Shown one piece after another: positions 1 through 11,100 of a stretch of DNA of 64,000 nucleotides; position 1 is the first letter of the stretch, and each line of letters starts with the position of its first letter. The stretch is from Antitrichia curtipendula. Its lineage: Eukaryota > Streptophyta > Bryopsida > Hypnales > Leucodontaceae. The notes under the pieces were generated by a model. The model saw only the letters and a program-made list of their open reading frames with translations, did not search any database and was not told where the DNA came from. The DNA is taken from contig OX579637.1 in assembly GCA_951230915.1 (NCBI GenBank), forward strand, positions 25,110,001-25,174,000. The letters are read 5' to 3'. The position numbers and the translations under genes are program-made.

Positions 1-3
1 CGG

Positions 4-20
4 TCTAACCCTAATCCGGT
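4..20 (+). repeat. 17-bp direct repeat, left copy (candidate target site duplication)
   Basis: TCTAACCCTAATCCGGT occurs here and again, identical and in the same orientation, at 14067-14083. The left copy directly abuts the left terminal inverted repeat. The right copy is separated from the right inverted repeat by six bases (CAATCT). This is the position expected of a target site duplication, but 17 bp is long for DNA transposons, so microhomology at the site is possible. Confidence 0.75.
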
Positions 21-42
21 AACATCATATTCGTTATTTTGG
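21..42 (+). repeat. Left terminal inverted repeat
   Basis: The sequence starts AACATCATATTCGTTATTTT. Its reverse complement is found at 14039-14060 with one mismatch (A versus C at the fourth base). It overlaps a hairpin: 33-44 (GTTATTTTGGGA) pairs with 56-67 (TCCCAAAATAAT) around an 11-base loop, with 11 of 12 pairs matching. Confidence 0.8.
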
Positions 43-564
43 GATTATGGGGCACTCCCAAAATAATATTAGGCTTTTGAAGGCACAATGAATGAATGAA
101 AATGGCCTACACTTTTGCTCCATAATCACTCATTTTATTAGTTCAACTAGTAATTTCCATTAAAATGGGAGTCTTGCAAGCAATACATGTCCTTCAATAA
201 ACATTGCATTGTTTCATGTCATAAACTACATTCAATTCACAACCATGTAAACATAATAATGTAAATACAAAATATATTAATACAGTATATATATTGTGTT
301 TGCGATATAAAGATCGCAAATACATTACCAAAACATATATTCACTACTACAAATCCATAACTCTAGTTGCACGCATGGAAATCAACACAGAAACACCTAT
401 GAAACTCCTAACTCACACCTGGGATAAAATATAATAGTATTATCTATATCCCACAAACATGTGAAAGCATAATTACTGTAAACATCTAGAAATCAAATAA
501 CATTCAATAACATATTACTAACATGTACTCAGAATTTCAGAAAATCAACAATCCACCGCCGCGT
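43..564. other. Left subterminal noncoding region
   Basis: AT-rich sequence between the left TIR and the end of the transposase. It contains the second arm of the terminal hairpin (56-67) and the 11-bp word at 163-173 that recurs inverted near the right end. No ORF was recognised. Confidence 0.6.
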
Positions 565-3408
565 TTAAGACGACGGAATTGAAGCCAAACTTTGCTTGAT
601 GACTTCAATTTGAGCAGCAGGAATCTTGATCATGCACTCTGTGGTATCTTTTTGAATTCTAGACTTCCACGCGGTCATCAATGCGTCTGTACGCTGCCAA
701 CGTGGTGGTTCGGTTTCATCAACCTTCCAACGCAGACCTCTTTCATTGTCCCATCCAGTGTAGAAGTTCTGAACATCCTCATCTCTTGATGTTGGACGGA
801 AATACTGAATGCGCACGCAATTTGGTTCCCAAGGGTTACAATGTAGATCAGACAATGCCCTTGCAATCCAAACTGGATGACTGTCACCATCTGCTGGCCT
901 TACCGCAAGGAAGTAGCCATCAAAAACATCTTGAATCGCCCTGAAAGACGGTTGTGGGTGCCCCCGTGAAGGTCCAACGTAGGCCTCATCTTCTCCAAAT
1001 TCTTCACGGTCTTCGCCGTCTTCGTCTAACCCATCTTCTTGAGTCGCTTGAACTCGAGTAGCCGGCCAGAAACCATCCTTCAAAATAGTAGATGCAGGTA
1101 GTGGGTCTTGCAGCGCAACCTTCACATCACGCCAATAGTGCACCACATGCTCATAGCGCCTCCTGCATTCCCCAGTGACGTCTGCATTGCACAAGTCCTC
1201 CCAGTACTTCACAAATCCATGTACACCCTTCACAATGTCATCTAAGCCCTTCATTGCCTTCTGAGGAACTGCCAATGGTACCCCTTCCGGCCACAAACTT
1301 TTTCCTTCAGCATCTTCTTTCCACAACTTAATGCCTGTGCCGTTTTCCCCTAACCAGTCAACATCAGTACACAATAGTTTGTACTTCATGACAGGACATC
1401 CCGTGGAATCTAGGTAGAACTTCACTTGTTGTGGTCGAGTGTGTCCAACGAAGATGTCACCACCGTCCACAAATGAACCTGCAATGAAATCCTTGAAATC
1501 AGGCACCTCTTCCACAAGGTGAGGGATAGTGGGAATGGATTCCACATCCATGAACGACTTCATAAGTGCAGGAACTGTAGGGAAGTTCTCCTTCTTCAGT
1601 TGCATACTCCATCTTCCGAACAGTGCATCAATGTCGTCGTGCGTGTGACCCACAATCATGAAGTTCTCGTATACTTCACGGAAGATCTTGTTTGCAACAA
1701 GTAGAGACTAGAAACAAAAAACATATCTATTCTTGTTGTCTCCAGTGGCATTGTCCATCTGCACAATGAGAATAGGTGGCAACGGTGATGCCGGAACCAA
1801 GTTAATTGGTGGTGGGGCAAGCGAGGCTTCGCTCATCTCTGCACCCTTCATAACTGCTTTGAACAAATTTGTTGACGGCGATCTCGCAAACAATTGCCGA
1901 GAAGAAGACTTCGGTGTCAACTCAAGATCTCGCAACAACTTTGCCATAGAGCCAATGGTATAGTTTGAATTGTGAGGAAACAAATCCAAACCATAATGCG
2001 CATATCGCACATCAGCATGCCCATGCGCAATCATACCAGTGACAGACACGGGCAACTTCATGAGACCATTAGTGTCTTTACTCTTGTGGGAAAAGACTAG
2101 GCAAGCGGTTTTGGAATGATCCATCTTGTCGTGCATGATAGTGAGGCACTCGTGCGGAAAAGTATGCGATCGATAACGGTTCGCATAGTACAACTCCCTG
2201 TGAGCGCGCGCAATAGCAAGATGCTTGTCCAACTTCAGCGACCACATCAAAGCGGTCTTAGAACCAGCAAGAGCACCCTTCCTCAACTCTTTTAGTTTGT
2301 CACAAGTAGCGCACCAAGCGAAATTGTCTCCTGGCTTCTTCACCTCATACTCCAAGAATTTGGAGGATCTGATCTTGCTTAAATTTGAAATTGAAACTTC
2401 AGGCAATCCAAAAGCTGCATTGGTATCATTGATTTCTTTCATCTTCCCCTTCCACTGAAACGTAGGCGGTAGACATATGGACACGACCTTCTCCCCCGAC
2501 TTCATAGTTCGAGTACGATGTGGCATGTGGTCGGCCTCCTTCTCAAGGAGACACTTCAAGGTAGCAGTAGCTTGTTCAGTGTGTTTCCTTGGCTTCACCA
2601 ATCCCGTATTGCCATGGTCCTTTGCTTCCCGACGACCCTTCATGTCCTTCAGATACCGAAAGAATGTAGTATCGGAGACACCAGCAATATGTCTCCAAGC
2701 CTGCATGCAAACCGGGACCTCTTCAACCGTCACCATGTGCTTTCCACGAGAGTCGCAATGAATATGTCTATGGACGTCCATCTTCATGAAGGCTCTCTGC
2801 TTAAACGTCGAATTCTGGTACATGCGCTCACGGAAGGCCCGAATCTTCTCCCTCGGAAACGGCTGAAAACAATTTCGGACACAGCAAACCTTGCTAGAAA
2901 CTGCGTTGATGGACACTTGTGTAAGAAGACTTTTCGACTTCAGGGAAGTCTCGCGATGAGGGTTTCTGAGGATACTTGAATAGGGTCTGCTAGAAGTCGA
3001 CGACGGTGGGTTGAGAAGATTCACTTGGCGACAATTGAATCTATCCCTGGCTTCATGATCATAAAGGCTTGCCCCACGGCAGTGGACAAGCTCAATAGGC
3101 CAAGCAATCAAAGAGTAAATTTGCTCATGGGATATGTCATCTTCTGAATGTGTCCTCGAAATGAATACTGCAACATGAGTGTTGCCCAGAGGACCATGAG
3201 CACCAAGAACCAAGTCCGAGTTTACACTATGGCAAGTACCTTCCCCAATAAGTACTCCACCCTCATTGTACAAGGTTACGCACTTTGTATTCCAATGCTT
3301 ACGCGGAATACCTTTGCAATCAGGAATGTCTTGAATCGATTCCTCAGGAATCTGGAGTTCCTCGTCCGAGTCCTCCATTACATCGTCAGGGTCGACTTCT
3401 GAGGCCAT
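565..3408 (-). pseudogene. DUF7869-like transposase, single in-frame TAG
   Basis: Transposase candidate for the 14-kb element. One frame runs from the ATG at 3408 to a stop at 565 (947 codons if the internal TAG is read as sense). The protein has an acidic N-terminus, a Cys-rich patch (CCVRNCF, about residue 185), VCMQAWRHIAGVS (about 240) and a CxxC pair (FAWCATCDKL, about 375). Further on are HDKMDHSK (about 435), QMDNATGDNKNR (about 550) and VGHTHDDIDALF (about 586). The paired QMDN...NKN and GHTHxDID motifs are the hallmark I know from DUF7869/transposase-like proteins of plants, algae and invertebrates; they probably form an acidic RNase-H-like active site. The TAG at 1708-1710 falls between the two motifs, and the 16 codons to VGHTH stay open and in frame. 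That points to one recent nonsense change. An upstream TTG at 3420 is not the likely start. Confidence 0.8.
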
Positions 3409-3420
3409 GGCACCTGACAA

Positions 3421-3879
3421 GAAAGTTGTTCCAATAAACGTGTAAAAAACATTGAATACCTATGAGTCACAATTATGCCCGGGTCGAGCAGAATGTATTA
3501 CGAACACCACTGAATCAGAATCCCAATTCTACGTTGTTAAGAGTCCAGTAATGACAGCAACCATGTAGTGTAAATCAGCTCGAACCGCGCTGAATTGCAT
3601 TCAAAGTCCAGAGTCAGAGATGTTCACATATCATAAATCAACACAATATCAGTAGATATGTCATTCTTCCCGGCGCGATCTGGCACCTAATACCAAGTTA
3701 GTAGTGTGATACGTCAAAGACTAATGATCTGCAGTATCCAAAAAACTATTTGTAAACAACATGTCAATAGAATAATCATGGCACCACGTCATTAAAATTA
3801 AGAAAGGGACATGCTATATTCTGAAACAATGGAACAATGCACTACACACACGTAATGAACAGCAGTTTAGAGATATGCG
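3421..3879. promoter_or_regulatory. 5' region of the transposase with two palindromes
   Basis: Noncoding sequence upstream of the minus-strand transposase. It contains a partial palindrome near 3479-3500 (gggtcgagcag) and a fuller one near 3576-3603 (cagctcgaaccgcgctgaa). These belong to the palindrome family that forms the array to the right and recurs in the introns of the plus-strand gene. A sequence like a 3' splice site (ttcttgtcag) lies just upstream of the ATG at 3408, so a 5' noncoding exon is possible. Confidence 0.45.
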
Positions 3880-4820
3880 CGCTGAAGTATAATATTAGGA
3901 TATATACTGTACATCTATGCAAGGTCGGCCCACTCTTGCAATTCAGCGCTAAGCGCGCTGAAATGCAACACTATGATGCACACTAATTATCTATGCGTAG
4001 TCGGTTTCAAATGCCATTCAGCACTAAGTGTGTTCACATGCAATACTATGTATAATCTACGTCTATTCATGACCGTTCGCAAATGCAATTCAGCGCTAAG
4101 CGCGCTAAAATGCAACACTATGATGCACACTAATTATCTATGCGTAGTCGGTTTCAAATGCCATTCAGCACTAAGTGTATTCACATACAATACTATGTAT
4201 AATCTACGTCTTTTCATTACCGTTCACAAATGCAATTCAGCGCTAAGCGCGCTGAATTGCAGTACTATGGTATACGTCATTGTAATTAGGGAAGGGACAT
4301 GCTATATTATGTAACACTGGATCAATGCACTGTAGACATGCAATGAACTACAGTTAGAGCTAAGCGCGCTGATGCACAATACTAAGATTCGTGCAGACCA
4401 TCTACGCAAGGTCTGCAGTTCAGCACTAAACGCGCTGAAACCCATTATCATGATGTACATGAATCAGATATTTATGCTCGATTCCCAAATGCAATTCAGC
4501 GCTAAGCGCGCTGAAATGCAATACTATGCTGTATAATAATTATCTTACTCGTACTCGGTGTCAAATGCCATTCAGCACTATGTGCGTTAAAATGCAATAA
4601 TGTGTATATTCAACGTCAATTCATGACCGGTCGCAATTGCAATTCAACGCTGAGCACGCTGAAATGCAGTAGTATGGTATATGTTAACCATGTTAGCGTC
4701 GTCGGTCCTCTATTGCAAATCAGCGCTATGTGCGCTGAAATGCAATTCAGAGGTATTGAAATCATGGACGATTCTCTGCTGCAATTCAGCACGGTCAGCG
4801 CTGAATTACAATTCCGTAAA
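3880..4820. repeat. Array of ~13 palindromes at ~74-bp spacing, in a 147-bp tandem repeat
   Basis: The core is TTCAGCGCTAAGCGCGCTGA followed by AATGCAA. I count sites near 3882, 3941, 4016, 4087, 4162, 4235, 4350, 4412, 4495, 4571, 4642, 4717 and 4783. Most gaps are 71-76 bp. A higher-order tandem repeat has a 147-bp period: ctatgatgca at 3971 recurs at 4118, and the flanking sequence matches over the whole unit. Alternate sites are of two types, GCGCTAAGCGCGC and GCACTAAGTGTGT. The short ORFs here are periodic artefacts. The layout resembles a protein-binding array. Confidence 0.85.
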
Positions 4821-6187
4821 ATAAGGGAACTTCAATGTCATTTTTATTGGTTACTGTCTCCGGGATTCACAGCGCCCATTTTGGTGATTGTCTTACATCA
4901 ATTGAACGCGGTTCTGAAGCGGTCTACGAATCGGTCTGCAATGCGGGCGGTGCAATACATGAAGACATGAAATGCGGTTTAGTGGAATACAGAGTTCATC
5001 AAACAACGTCACTGCCAAACAATGAATGAATAATGTCTATCCTGGTGAGTGACAAGCTTCCAATAATGAGTCGATGATAGCTTACAAGTAATAATCTGCA
5101 GTGAAGTGCCTCCTCTAACAACGCAAAAGACAATAACAACCCGACTTCAAGTCGATCACAAAACGATACTACTCTGAACTCTTCATAGAAATCTAACAGT
5201 ACAAGTCAACCGCGCAAATGAAGAGAGCAGCGTACGAGGAAGTCGATGCAGGTGAAGAGAGGGGGAAATGGCAAGTCCGCGAGTAGGGTGATGGCGCTCG
5301 CTTGATTTCCTGGCGGGAACAAACGAGCGAGAATGTTTTCAAAACTTCCCTCCTAATTCCTGATGTCCAGAGAATCAATGTGGCCTTTGCAGCTTTACAC
5401 CAAGAAAGCGTCCTCTACAGCGTGATTTATTCAGTGGTCCCACTGAAGTTATGGGCAAAATTCTGACAAGGGTTTCCTTTATAAATGCTCGTTGACTTTA
5501 TTAGCCTAAGGTGTCTCTCTCCTATTGGAAAGCTGTCATCCTTACCTCGAGATAGTTGCAAATCATTCCTTTATCCCCATCCAATTCGCATTGCCTGCTA
5601 CGCCATTAATGGTGATAGCTTCATATTAGAATCTGAAATACTATTATTGTACTTCAAAGAAACTGCCGGCACCTGCTGTTGTCGCTTATACAATACTTAA
5701 TTATCACAAAGCTGCAATTTTGAGTTGATTCTCAAAGAAAAATAGCTGTCCTACAATGCCTATTTCGGTATTTATATGCGGGAATTTCCTTTATCTTTAA
5801 TTGTGAATAAGTTCTGTGTTGTAAAAATTAGTATATATTAATGAACAAATTAAATGCCCGCTGAATTCCACTTTCATGGGAGAGAATTAAGGATTCAGAT
5901 TCTTGAAATTCTAGGTTTGGGGGTCTAGCGTTTAGGGTTTAGGGTTTAGGGTTTAGAACTCAGACCTTCGACTTCTAAGCCATCAAAATTGTTGAAGGCG
6001 GTGACAAAAGAAATGTTGCCGTACATTCATAACAATCTTTTAGTGCACACAAATTTGAATGAAACATAATGTATGTAGAGGAATCAATAATGTGCGTCTA
6101 AATTGTGCCTAGAACTTTATTCACTACAAACAGCAGAAGTCATGAAATGCGTTTGTGAAGAAATTACAAAAGAACACGTAGAAGTTG
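4821..6187. other. Intergenic region inside the 14-kb element
   Basis: I see no gene I trust. The two ORFs of 61-71 codons have no recognisable motif. The only marked features are the interstitial telomere-like repeat at 5931-5955 and the start of a satellite array at its right edge. Confidence 0.6.
5931..5955 (+). repeat. Interstitial telomere-like repeat (TTTAGGG)3
   Basis: Three perfect TTTAGGG units followed by a partial unit. This is the Arabidopsis-type plant telomere motif, and such short internal tracts are common in plant promoters and at repair junctions. A similar tract in the opposite orientation (CCCTAAA) lies near 41000-41020. Confidence 0.8.
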
Positions 6188-7370
6188 TTAATATTTCCTA
6201 GATTCAACATCTATTAAAATTTTCAATTGTTCTTCATTGTTAATTAATCTTTACATCATGAATAGTAAAAAAATAAGAATCAACGAGGCTTTGTATTATA
6301 ATACAACATAAAAAGCTAATGAATTTGTACGTAAAGTGCTTAATCTAGAAATGTAGAAGTTGTGAACATGATGAAGTTATTAAAATTGTGTGCACTTTCA
6401 ATGAATTTTAATGTGAATAAAAAAAAGGGAAAGAATTTGGCCCTAAACTTAATACACCATTATTAATACCAGAAGTCATGGATTGATACGTACAAGGCTC
6501 AAACCAAAAAATATTGAAGTTTCAGATATCATAAAGATTAAGAATCTCATAAAATATTTAATTTGAGCACATTTGTAATGAACAAGGATATGATGTATGA
6601 TTTGGAATAAATTCTGGCCTCATTGTGTTTTAATACACCTCTTGTTCCATGATACCAAATGCCATGGCATTGGTATATGAAGCATACAATTAACAAATGA
6701 AGGACTTCCAAATATCTAAAAGATTATAAATATTTACAAACATTTAATTCATGAGCAATTTCCATGAATTCCGATGGGAATTAAAAAAATGGGAATGAAG
6801 TCAACATTGTTTCCCAGTACACAACCAATACCAGAAGTCATGGAATTTGTACGTAGTAGGTTTAGTGTAAAAATATGTAGAAGTTCTAAACATCAATAAC
6901 ATTAAGAACTTTGAAGAAGTTTAACTCAAAGCCTTTTTATCAATCCCGACATGAATTAAAGAAATGGAAATAAATGTAGCCCAACATTTTAATACACATT
7001 CAAAATCAAAATTCATGGAATTGTTAAGTTATAAACTTCATCAAGAAAAGGTAAAAGTTGCAAATATCATGAAGATGAATAATCTTTGATGAAATTTAAT
7101 TCATGCGCATTTTTTATGATTCCCGACGTGCATATAAAAAATGCGAATGAACTTGGTCCTGTATTTTAGTAAATGACCAATATCCAAAGTCATGAAATTT
7201 ACACGTGAAAGGCGTAGTGAAAAAAAATGTAGAAGTTGCAAATATCATGGAGATGAATAATCTTTGATGAAATTTATTTCATGCGCATTTTTTATGATTT
7301 CCGACGTGCATATAAAAAATGCAAATGAACTTGGCCCTGTATTTTAATCACTACAAGAGAAAGGGGTGTT
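6188..7370. repeat. Degenerate ~178-bp satellite array, about seven copies
   Basis: A recurrent block (gtagaagttgcaaatatcatgga, tttgatgaaatttaattcatgcgcattt, cccgacgtgcatataaaaaatg) is anchored near 6188, 6367, 6525, 6710, 6884, 7062 and 7240. The gaps are 179, 158, 185, 174, 178 and 178 bp. The last two copies are the most similar, so the array has probably grown from its right edge. It lies between the palindrome array and the composite gene. Confidence 0.75.
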
Positions 7371-7534
7371 TTAAGTATAGTCCTAGAAATAACATTGTAA
7401 GTAATGACCTTTTTAGGAGATTTTCAGTAAGAATTTACAAGATATTTGTGTCTTTCTAGTAAAATTTTGTAAAGAAAGTTCAGACGAAGTCCTCGGAACA
7501 ATCTGAAGTCCATGATGGTAGCTTCGTTGAGGAG

Positions 7535-8191
7535 ATGGCAAATGTTCCTCACTCCCGGGCAACGGAGAGAAAGCCGAACTACAAGGCCATCAGCGAGGCA
7601 TACCAGAAGTACTGGAGAACATGCAAAGACACGTATGTCTTCGCGGTTGACGAGAAGAAGGTAGTGGACATCTCCCAGCTAATTGACGCACCGGTAACAT
7701 TCAACATTCGGTCAAAGTAGTAGAGAATAGTGGAAGACAACGTGACCTATCTGCTGAACATCCCCGACAAGAGTGCAAAGCAGACACTTTGCGTTATGCC
7801 CGTCGGCCTCACGAAAAAACCAGAGACGTGGGAAGAAATTGAAGCCGGACAGTTTTACGTCATTAACGGACAACATAGCGTTGAGGCAAGCAAGTTTATG
7901 TTCAACGACGAAAATGGTGTTGACCACGAGGAACGAGAACATTTCAGGAAATGGAACTGCTTCATCGTGTGGTCCCTGGACGGAGAGAAACTGCGAACTG
8001 TCTCCGCGTACTATAATCGGGTGATACACTTCATAGCCGTTCAGCCGTTGTGGGCGACTAATATTCTAAGAGCGCGGGCAGTCTGGGAGGCCATGGGCAA
8101 ACTAAAGAATCCAGCTCAGGTTCAGTTGGTCGGTACACTAGCCAATACCAAGCGAACCGTCGAAAATCGGAAGAACAAAGACGCTTTCCAG
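7535..8191 (+). CDS. Exon 1: ParB/sulfiredoxin-like (GQH) domain, with TAG TAG
   Basis: It encodes about 219 residues. The key motif is FYVINGQHSVEASKFM (residues ~109-124), preceded by strands such as TLCVMPVGL. This matches the ParB N-terminal/sulfiredoxin/DGQHR pattern (hydrophobic strand, [ND]G-x-H-R, then a helix starting xAA), which in bacteria and phages binds DNA or nucleotides. The usual Arg after GQH is Ser here, so enzymatic activity is doubtful. Two adjacent TAG codons at 7718-7723 (after FNIRSK) interrupt the frame. Sequence on both sides is clearly one domain, so they are decay or a missed splice. The donor is CAG|GTTTGT at 8191/8192. Confidence 0.5.
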
Positions 8192-11100
8192 GTTTGTCAT
8201 TCAGCGCGACTCGAGCTGATCTGCAATGGCTTTGTGCCTATCTGATTTGTAATTGTTGAGTCATTCTCACCGCAGATTAGCGCGGGTCGAGCTGAAGTGC
8301 TTGTATTGACAGTAATTTCTTGGAATCGGGTGCAGGCGTTCGAGAAGGCGATTTTGTTGCGGTTCTCCATGATCGAAGTAAACAAGAGATTGAAGATATC
8401 AAAGACGAAGGGAAAAGAGGAGAAGCTAAAAGTGATAAATGAACTAAAACTCATCACCGCTCCTGAGCATGTATACAAACTCTGGAGCAAGGTTATCTCC
8501 GCTGCAGCACATAGTCAACTGCTCAACCCCGACACGAATAAGTTGTTCAATGTGAAGGAAGACTGGAATCCGGATACGTTGGCACTTAATCGGGAGTTCT
8601 TTAAACATTTGGGCAATCTGAGCTATGACGAGCTGGAGAAATTGGCAGAGCACATTCTTAACCAGACGGGTACCAAGCGAACCCTCTCCTACCCCAAAGT
8701 GACGATTAAGTCCATCTCGTCCGTGCTTGAGAACTGCTACAACGTGAAGGAATGGGTAGAGAGACGGAAGAGGAAGCACCTTGTGAAGAAAGAGCTTCAC
8801 CAAATCGACCCCGAACTTGGTCTTCTGAATGCTAATAACGAGATCATCACGGAGAACTGGAAAGCCTTCAAGAAAGATCGATTCTTCTCGAGGGCAACCA
8901 TGGATGTCCTTCTCGACAGACCCGGAGAGGCGTACTTTGGGAAGGCGAAGCTTGTGAGTGCTAAGAACAAGTCATGCTCCGAGCTCTCAGACGAAGCTTT
9001 TCAGTTCTTCAAGGTGTTCCTCGAGCAGAAGAAGAAGTTCGTGAAGCCCGCTGCATTCGGCCACTATCGATCGTACGAGTTCGCTAAGAACTATTATCAC
9101 CAGTGGCCAGTGCAATCATGGACGGATGAGACCGTGAAGCGGCTGTCTCTTGGTGTCATGGACATCCGAAATTTTCCCGGGATTGAGAAGAAGGATGCGT
9201 CCACTGTGGACAGCCCTTTTTTTGTCGAAGCAATGGCAGCCATGCGGAAGAAGAAGAAACCGACACTTGAGGAGGTCCCCGCTTGGCTATTCATTTGCTC
9301 TGACGAGAAGGAGCAAGCGCAGGTTCTTAGATTTGTGGAGACGAATGAGGATCTGAACACCTATGCCCTGGATTTCGCGACATACACGCCAGGGAAGAAC
9401 GACCGCCTTGGTGACATTGCCGCTGCCAGGACACCAAAAAAAGTCTTGCTCACCTTTCTCCAGAACCCCAAAAACGTGAATCCCGTGGAAATTCCGGACG
9501 AATTTGAATGTCCGGAGACAGCCAGATATACAAAGGCGCGCGCATACAGTGAGCTCGAATATCGGATACACAACACGGAGCTGCGCATGGAGTTTTATCT
9601 GTGGATTGTCCGGAAGTTCTGCAATCCGGGGATGTGCTTCTATTCAGCATTCGCGGGAGGGAAGTTGACGTGTGCTGCCATGGTAAGACTCGCCAATGCG
9701 AATCAACGCGAGTCGCGCTGATCTGCTCCTCTGTACACATGTTCTATAATAGTTGTTAATTTCCCGAGATGTTGTTCCTCGTTTCAGCGCACGGCGCGTT
9801 GAAGTGCAATGAGTGTTCGCCGATGTAACTCCATTGAAATTGTCTCCTGCAGATGAGCTCTGTCGATGTCTACGCTTGTGGATTGTTAGAGCAGTCGTTC
9901 TGGTGGGAGGACATTTGTATGAAGGCCATGACATTAGACAAGGCCGATTTTCTGGAAGGCGGGTACCCTGTGAACATCGGAGCAGGACCAAGTTCGGCGC
10001 CCTCGCCCTCGAAGAAGAAGCTGCGGGCGAGTCAAGATTCTCCCCGTAAGAAGAAGGCGGACCCTGTCGTCGATCTTACGGAGGATGAGAGCGAAGAAGA
10101 GGTCGATCACGAGGACTACAACGACACCTTTGGGATCGACGATATCCAAACACCAACCAGTCGTCTGTCTTCGGAGGTGCCAGTTTCATCGGGTTCTTCT
10201 ATGCTGCCTCCGATGCCCCATACGCCAGTTACGCCGAGTCCATCTACTCGCCTCGCGAAAAAGAGGAAGCGGGAGTCGATTGCCAACGCAATGAGGAGCA
10301 TGGCCGAATTCCAAGCCCAGAGTGTGCAATCTCTGGCAAATATGCAGAAGCAAGCTGAGCTAACGCAGAGGCAAAATGAGCTTGCCTTGGCTCAAATTAG
10401 AGCCGACGCTAGCAAGGAGAGACAGGCGAACATGGAAATGCATAATACTAGCCAGGAGTGGATGCGGGAAGAATCTAGAAATAATAGGGAGCTGGCCATG
10501 CAGAATAGAGAGATGCTTCAAATATTTCTGGCGAAGGTTGGAATCGAACCACTCGCCTCGCTGCCACCCGCATCCCGGTCTCCCTCATTGCTGTTGGAGG
10601 GGCAACCGTCTAGCTCAAACATCAGCAATGCGTCGAGCCCCTCCAAAGCGGCGCAGGCCTCTCCACCTCTGTCGTCGAGCCCGCCCATTATGATTCCCCC
10701 ACCTCCAATTGATGAGAATATCGATCCTCTCGTTCCATGGTCAGGGAGTCCCGGTGTACCTCAGGAGCACCCATGTGTCGACCATGGAGCGACGGAGATC
10801 ACCGCGGAGGGAGTTGGAATTGGGCACAACCTAGTCGTGGATGCTTCCGAGGTTGAAGTTAGAGGTGCCGCACTACCTACCGGAGATCCACCAGCAGGTT
10901 GTGCTCAATAATCTCCTTGTGCCATCTTGTGTAGTTTCAGCTCGACTCGAGCTGATCTGTATGATAGAGTTTGACTTGTAGTATTCATTTCCTGGAGGCA
11001 GTATTGTTTTGTTCCGGAGCTCCATATTTAGTGGAGCCAACCGTAGTTTTGGAAGTGTTGCACTCAATTTTGTAATTTGTAAACCGAATGTGTAATATAT

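Noticed and set aside
1684..1726. An intron removing the transposase TAG (tttttgtttctag looks like an acceptor)
   Set aside because: The coding frame is continuous and conserved-looking right up to the TAG, so no donor leaves an intron of viable length without deleting the NKNR motif.
3880..4820. CRISPR-like array
   Set aside because: Spacing is regular, but the repeats are imperfect palindromes in a plant-type nuclear transposon, the intervening sequence itself is repeated (147-bp unit), and there are no cas genes.
3973..4970. ORFs of 113 and 122 codons as repeat-protein genes
   Set aside because: Their periodicity mirrors the palindrome repeat, and the amino-acid content is that of translated repeat DNA.
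5931..5955. A chromosome end
   Set aside because: Only three TTTAGGG units, internal, surrounded by transposon DNA.
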